Source: Candidatus Binatia bacterium (GTDB lineage: Bacteria; Desulfobacterota; Binatia; UBA9968). Taken from it: a stretch of 64,000 nucleotides of DNA. A program made the translations under genes and the position numbers. The notes under the pieces were generated by a model, which worked only from the letters and a program-made list of their open reading frames with translations, ran no database searches and had not been told where the DNA came from. Location of the stretch: positions 1 to 64,000 of the forward strand of contig DASXUF010000009.1 of the NCBI GenBank assembly GCA_036504975.1, in the 5' to 3' direction. This document shows, piece by piece, positions 60,554-64,000 of this stretch (position 1 is the stretch's first letter; the number at the start of each line of letters is the position of its first letter).

Positions 60554-61333
60554 CTAAGCTTGAGCCATATTGACTTCGGGCCTGAGCGCGCGCCAGAGCG
60601 TATCGTAGACCTCGCGGAATTCCGGGCTGGTGTGGATTTCGTACACGTCGCGCGGACGCGCTATCGGCACCGCCGCGATGTGCTTCACTCTTCCGGGTCG
60701 AGAAGTCATGACGACAACCCGGTCCGCCAGCGTGATCGCCTCGACCAGATCGTGGGTGATAAATAGGATGGTTTTCCGGGACGCGAACCAGAGCTTCAGG
60801 AGCTGCTCCTGAAGGACGATCCGGGTTTGCGCATCGAGCGGACCGAAAGGCTCGTCCATGAGAATCAGCTCCGGATCGTAAATCAACGTGCGGATGATGT
60901 TGGCGCGCTGGCGCATGCCGCCGGACAGTTCGTGCGGGTAATGCTCCTCGAAGCCGCCGAGCCCCACGCGCCCGATCAGCTCTTCGGCGCGGCGGCGTCG
61001 CGAGGTTTTCTCGATGCCGCGAATCTCCAACGCCAGCTCCACGTTTGCGATCAGCGTGCGCCACGGCAAGAGGTTGTCTTTCTGCGTGACGTAGCCGATC
61101 TCCGGATTGATGCCGTTCACCGCGCGGCCGCGAAAAAGAATTTGTCCGGCGCTCGGCGGCAGGAGCCCGACGACGAGGTTCAGCAGGGTGGACTTGCCGC
61201 AGCCGGATGGACCGACGACGGTGACGAACTCTCCTTCGTCGAGGCCGAGGTCGAGCGTGTCGAGCGCGAGAACGTTTTTCCCGCGCACGTTGAATTCTCT
61301 CCTGACGTTCTTGACCGAAAGCAGCGGCGCCAT
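60554..61333 (-). CDS. NitT/TauT-type ABC transporter ATP-binding protein (SsuB/TauB-like)
   Basis: 259 residues, complete ATPase. Walker A GPSGCGKST at 40-48, Q-loop in VTQKDNLLPW, signature LSGGMRQR near residue 140, Walker B LILMDEPFGPLD and the His switch in FITHD. First gene of the operon 61333-58755. The preceding 199 bases hold no obvious strong promoter. Confidence 0.94.
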   Translation of the reverse strand: MAPLLSVKNVRREFNVRGKNVLALDTLDLGLDEGEFVTVVGPSGCGKSTLLNLVVGLLPPSAGQILFRGRAVNGINPEIGYVTQKDNLLPWRTLIANVELALEIRGIEKTSRRRRAEELIGRVGLGGFEEHYPHELSGGMRQRANIIRTLIYDPELILMDEPFGPLDAQTRIVLQEQLLKLWFASRKTILFITHDLVEAITLADRVVVMTSRPGRVKHIAAVPIARPRDVYEIHTSPEFREVYDTLWRALRPEVNMAQA

Positions 61334-61532
61334 TTTGGTCAGGGTGTCACCTGCGCGATCGAAGCGCCGATTCCGTCGAGGGAGGTTTTGCCGTCGGCAG
61401 CCATATTGTCGCGTCGCGGCGTATCATTGTTGCTGATGTACGCGGTATTTCCCACAAAAACAACGGCGGTAGGGAATTCAAGCGGACCCTTGACTCCCGC
61501 TTTGCTTTGCCGAAGTCGGACCGCGCGAAGCG

Positions 61533-62027
61533 TTATTTGACTGCGTCGGCGCCGGCCTGCGCTATCGGGTCGTCGGCCCCGCCGGAGACGCCGATCGCGC
61601 CAATGATCTTGCCGTTCACCAGGATCGGGATGCCGCCCGCGGACGCGACCGCGCCCCGTAAGGCCATGGGGGAATGGTCGCCTTTGGCGACACGGTCCAG
61701 GAAATCCTTGCTCGAACGGCGGAAGATGGCGGCCGAGATCGCCTTGTCCTCGGCGATCTTGATCGACGCATATTGAGTACCGTCCATTCTGCGGAAATAG
61801 ACGAGGTCGCCCGACGGTTCGACGACGGCGATCGCCATGTTCATGTTCCTTTTTCTTGCCTCTGCCTCGGCCGCGTCGGCGACCTTTTTCGCCTGTTCGA
61901 GCGTGATCGGCGTACCATAGGCAGTCGTCGGCGGCAGTGGTGGAGTCGGCGGCTGCTGGGTCCACGCCCCAGTGCCGATGACGAGCGCCACGCCCAATAC
62001 GAGCGACGTGAATAGTGTCTTTTGCAT
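61533..62027 (-). CDS. Exported GlcG/HbpS-family protein
   Basis: 164 residues. Signal peptide (MQKTLFTSLVLGVALVIG...) and a linker rich in Pro, then a GlcG/HbpS (heme-degrading PF03928) domain: AIAVVEPSGDLVYFRRMDG, GGIPILVNGKIIGAIGVSGG. HbpS-like proteins bind heme or act as extracellular sensors. AGGAGG is nine bases before the ATG at 62027. An upstream extension has no coding features. Confidence 0.87.
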   Translation of the reverse strand: MQKTLFTSLVLGVALVIGTGAWTQQPPTPPLPPTTAYGTPITLEQAKKVADAAEAEARKRNMNMAIAVVEPSGDLVYFRRMDGTQYASIKIAEDKAISAAIFRRSSKDFLDRVAKGDHSPMALRGAVASAGGIPILVNGKIIGAIGVSGGADDPIAQAGADAVK

Positions 62028-62044
62028 GTCTGTTCCTCCTTTTA

Positions 62045-63370
62045 TTATTTCACTATATCCACGAGATAAGGCTCGTTGCCGACTCCGCTGACCGTTGCGA
62101 CCACGGCCTTCGCCGGGTCGGTCAACGCTAGCCCGGCCTCTATGATCCACATTGTGCCGCTGCGCGGCACGATGTTTTTATCCGCCGCTCTAATAATCGG
62201 CCCCCCGGTCGCGACGATATGTTTTCCGTCGGGAGTGAAGGCCACGCCGCGCGGCCGGGCCGCCTGACCGTCCGGCCTTTTTAACGGCACGCGCGCCGCT
62301 TCAGCGCCGGTCTGGCCGGCGAGCGTTTTGTCGACGTCGACCAGCGAAATATCGTTGGTGCGAAAATTTGCGACCGCGAGCCAGCGGCCGTCTGGACTCG
62401 CCGCCAAGCCGAAGGGGCGGCTCGGTTTCGCCGGGTCGTTGCTGCCGACCATCATCCGCCTCATCTCGGCCTTGGGGTCTTTTGCGATAGCCTTGGCCAC
62501 GCTGATAAATGAGATGGTATGCCCTTCGGGGTCTTTCTCGCCGGCCGGACATCGTTCGCGGTTGGAGACGACGAGCGTCTCTCCCTTTGGCAGAAGCGCC
62601 ATGCCCCAGGGACCTTCGCCGACCTCCACGCGGTGGACCACCGAGCGGGCGATCACATCCACGACGGCAACGCTTCTTCCCCCGCCCTCGGCGACAAAGA
62701 GAAATTTTTCATCCGGGCTGAGCGCGATGGCGTTGGGATTGCTGAGGCACCCGGTTTTGGAATCGGGCGTTGTGCCGAGGTCGATGGTCCCTAAAACCGC
62801 CGCTTTGGGGTTTTTCATCGCCTGCTCGTGATCGAGAATCGCCACCGTATGCCCGCCGAATTCAGTGGCCGGGGTATTGCCGGAAACGCCGAGATCGCCT
62901 TCCGAATTAGCCACGAAAAGGCGCTTGCGATCGGCGCTGAGAGCGATTCCCACCGGTCCGAAACCTCCCGTGTCCACGGTGGCGGCGACCGCCCGTGAAG
63001 GAGTGGGCGCGGCCTTGGAGATATCGACGATCGTTACGGAGCCGCGATGACCGTGCTGGAAGAGCGGCTTCTCCGCCCGGTTGATCGCGTCCTGGTCCGC
63101 TGCTCCCGCGTGGTTCACGACGTAAGCCGTACGTCCGTCCGGCCCGGCGAGAACGGCGCTGGGAAGGCTGCCGACGGGGACTCGGGCCGAAACGGCGTTG
63201 GCGGTGCCGGAATTTTTCGCCTCCAACGCCTGCTGCAAATCGACGACGATGAGTTCTTTGTCACGCCGCCCGGCAACGACGGCGAAAGGTCCGGAACAGC
63301 CCGCGAGACTCGCGCAAACGATTAAAAGAATGATCTTAAAGACGATTGCGGTTAAAACATTTGATTTCAT
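62045..63370 (-). CDS. Beta-propeller lipoprotein (YncE-like)
   Basis: 441 residues. Lipobox LAGC with Cys25. Repeated blocks such as LSADRKRLFVANSEGD, LSPDEKFLFVAEGGGR and ASPDGRWLAVANFRTND mark a seven-bladed YncE/lactonase-type propeller. Such periplasmic or surface propellers bind proteins, DNA or small ligands; the enzyme activity, if any, is unknown. It ends 18 bases before the GlcG-like gene's start, so the two are probably co-transcribed. Confidence 0.85.
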   Translation of the reverse strand: MKSNVLTAIVFKIILLIVCASLAGCSGPFAVVAGRRDKELIVVDLQQALEAKNSGTANAVSARVPVGSLPSAVLAGPDGRTAYVVNHAGAADQDAINRAEKPLFQHGHRGSVTIVDISKAAPTPSRAVAATVDTGGFGPVGIALSADRKRLFVANSEGDLGVSGNTPATEFGGHTVAILDHEQAMKNPKAAVLGTIDLGTTPDSKTGCLSNPNAIALSPDEKFLFVAEGGGRSVAVVDVIARSVVHRVEVGEGPWGMALLPKGETLVVSNRERCPAGEKDPEGHTISFISVAKAIAKDPKAEMRRMMVGSNDPAKPSRPFGLAASPDGRWLAVANFRTNDISLVDVDKTLAGQTGAEAARVPLKRPDGQAARPRGVAFTPDGKHIVATGGPIIRAADKNIVPRSGTMWIIEAGLALTDPAKAVVATVSGVGNEPYLVDIVK

Positions 63371-63426
63371 CGCGAGCCCTCCATAACCCGGCGGATTCTA
63401 GTTTAATCGTTCGCCAAATGGAAGAA

Positions 63427-63456
63427 AAAAGGCCCCCGGAATTCCGGGGGCCTTTT
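63427..63456. terminator. 30-bp perfect palindromic terminator
   Basis: AAAAGGCCCCCGGA is mirrored exactly by TCCGGGGGCCTTTT around AATT. With A- and T-runs at both ends it should terminate transcription from the minus-strand gene at 63482, and works equally in either direction. Confidence 0.85.
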
Positions 63457-63481
63457 GAATCCGCACAGGCAAACCGACACA

Positions 63482-64000
63482 TCAGCAGCCTGGGGCGGCG
63501 GCTGCACAATTGCCCGCGCCGTCGAACTGGAACGTTTGTCCGCTCAGCGGCACGATCACTCGCGCTCGGCCCTTGAGCTGACTGATGAAGCGCTCCACCC
63601 GGGTTCCCGCATTCACCACGCCGCCCGTTGTCGAGACCTGGTTGAAGTGCTCGGGAATTGCAGTCTTGGGCCTGATAAGCTCTTTGACCGCAAAAGCTGC
63701 TTCGTCCGGCCCCATCGTGAAAAGATCGCCGCCGTGGACGACGGCGAGATTCACTTTGTAGAACTTGGCCTGGATCTGCCAGTCGCCGATCAGCCCCGAG
63801 TCGCCGGTCCACAGGACCGAAAGGCCGTTGGTGAATCGGAGAATATACCCGGTTTCATGCCCGGCGTAGCCGGTCAGGCCTTCAGGAATGCCGGGATCGG
63901 CGACGGCAGTGCCCCCTTGCGGGTCTGCGCTGATAAGCTCGTCAACGTGGGTCCTGGAGGCGCCGGCCGCGTGGAAAGCAGGGATGGTGGTAATTTTAAC
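63482..64000 (-). CDS. Metallo-beta-lactamase-fold hydrolase, C-terminal part
   Basis: The frame is open to the window edge, so only the last 172 residues or so are visible. MBL features: LRFTNGLSVLWTGDSGL with the metal-binding Asp, VVHGGDLFTMGPDEAA, and the final PEHFNQ. It resembles UlaG-like lactonases. The C-terminus has Cys residues (GNCAAAAPGC). N-terminal HxHxDH motif lies outside the window. Confidence 0.82.
   Translation of the reverse strand, partial: VKITTIPAFHAAGASRTHVDELISADPQGGTAVADPGIPEGLTGYAGHETGYILRFTNGLSVLWTGDSGLIGDWQIQAKFYKVNLAVVHGGDLFTMGPDEAAFAVKELIRPKTAIPEHFNQVSTTGGVVNAGTRVERFISQLKGRARVIVPLSGQTFQFDGAGNCAAAAPGC

Overview
The window looks like chromosomal DNA of an uncultured, GC-rich, free-living bacterium. 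CoA-transferase, NitT/TauT-type binding proteins, a TRAP system, a CaiB/BaiF protein, CstA, sigma-54 promoters and a multi-GAF sensor kinase all fit a deltaproteobacterial, Binatota, Rokubacteria or NC10-like lineage. No rRNA or tRNA is visible, so this placement is inference from gene content. I saw no phage, IS transposase, CRISPR array or plasmid gene.

Layout. 1-0.6 kb: zeta-toxin-like kinase. 0.6-8.1 kb: solitary molybdopterin oxidoreductase subunit, an A-T-TE NRPS-like enzyme, class II aldolase, membrane methyltransferase, dienelactone hydrolase. 8.2-13.2 kb: HAD phosphatase, nicotinamidase, MpaB/DUF2236 protein, CysQ-like phosphatase, zinc-ribbon protein, two small Rieske proteins, HIT protein. 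13.3-18.6 kb: glutamate dehydrogenase, EF-P, CoaE, acyl-CoA synthetase, exported methyltransferase. 18.6-23.4 kb: CstA followed by two small paralogues and two divergent ArsA/Get3-like ATPases. 23.5-29.3 kb: a sigma-54-type promoter driving HTH protein, two TrpX-type binding proteins and a 1161-residue sensor kinase. 29.4-34.7 kb: CoA-transferase, binding protein, hemerythrin, DUF2848, cupin, MFS exporter. 35-39.7 kb (minus): peptide-type ABC importer genes, a GST whose frame contains a UGA in a CxxU context, and a DUF3105 protein. 39.8-42.1 kb: MltD-like transglycosylase, LysR remnant, duplicated LysM fragment. 42.4-47.3 kb: tetrapyrrole operon hemX-hemA-hemC-hemD-hemB. 47.3-52.7 kb: GT39 glycosyltransferase, secreted repeat protein behind a sigma-54 promoter, decayed ECF sigma/anti-sigma pair. 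52.8-64 kb (minus): DoxX, transporter clusters (orphan binding protein, TRAP, NitT/TauT ABC), an unusual Fe-S protein with an unknown partner, GlcG-like protein, beta-propeller lipoprotein, partial metallo-beta-lactamase-fold protein.

Most notable: (1) a probable selenocysteine glutathione transferase/SspA-like protein at 35624-36187, with an in-frame UGA in CHT-U-PY and a SECIS-like hairpin directly after it, which ordinary gene calling truncates; (2) a four-gene module of duplicated small proteins plus duplicated ArsA-like ATPases, one with the catalytic Asp changed to Asn; (3) seven intergenic inverted arrays of degenerate 7-bp repeats, each with its own unit, one of which appears to have extended the end of the sensor kinase; (4) a sensor-kinase operon with binding proteins but no ABC permease; (5) an unknown gene pair (57135-58648) with a split ferredoxin cluster.
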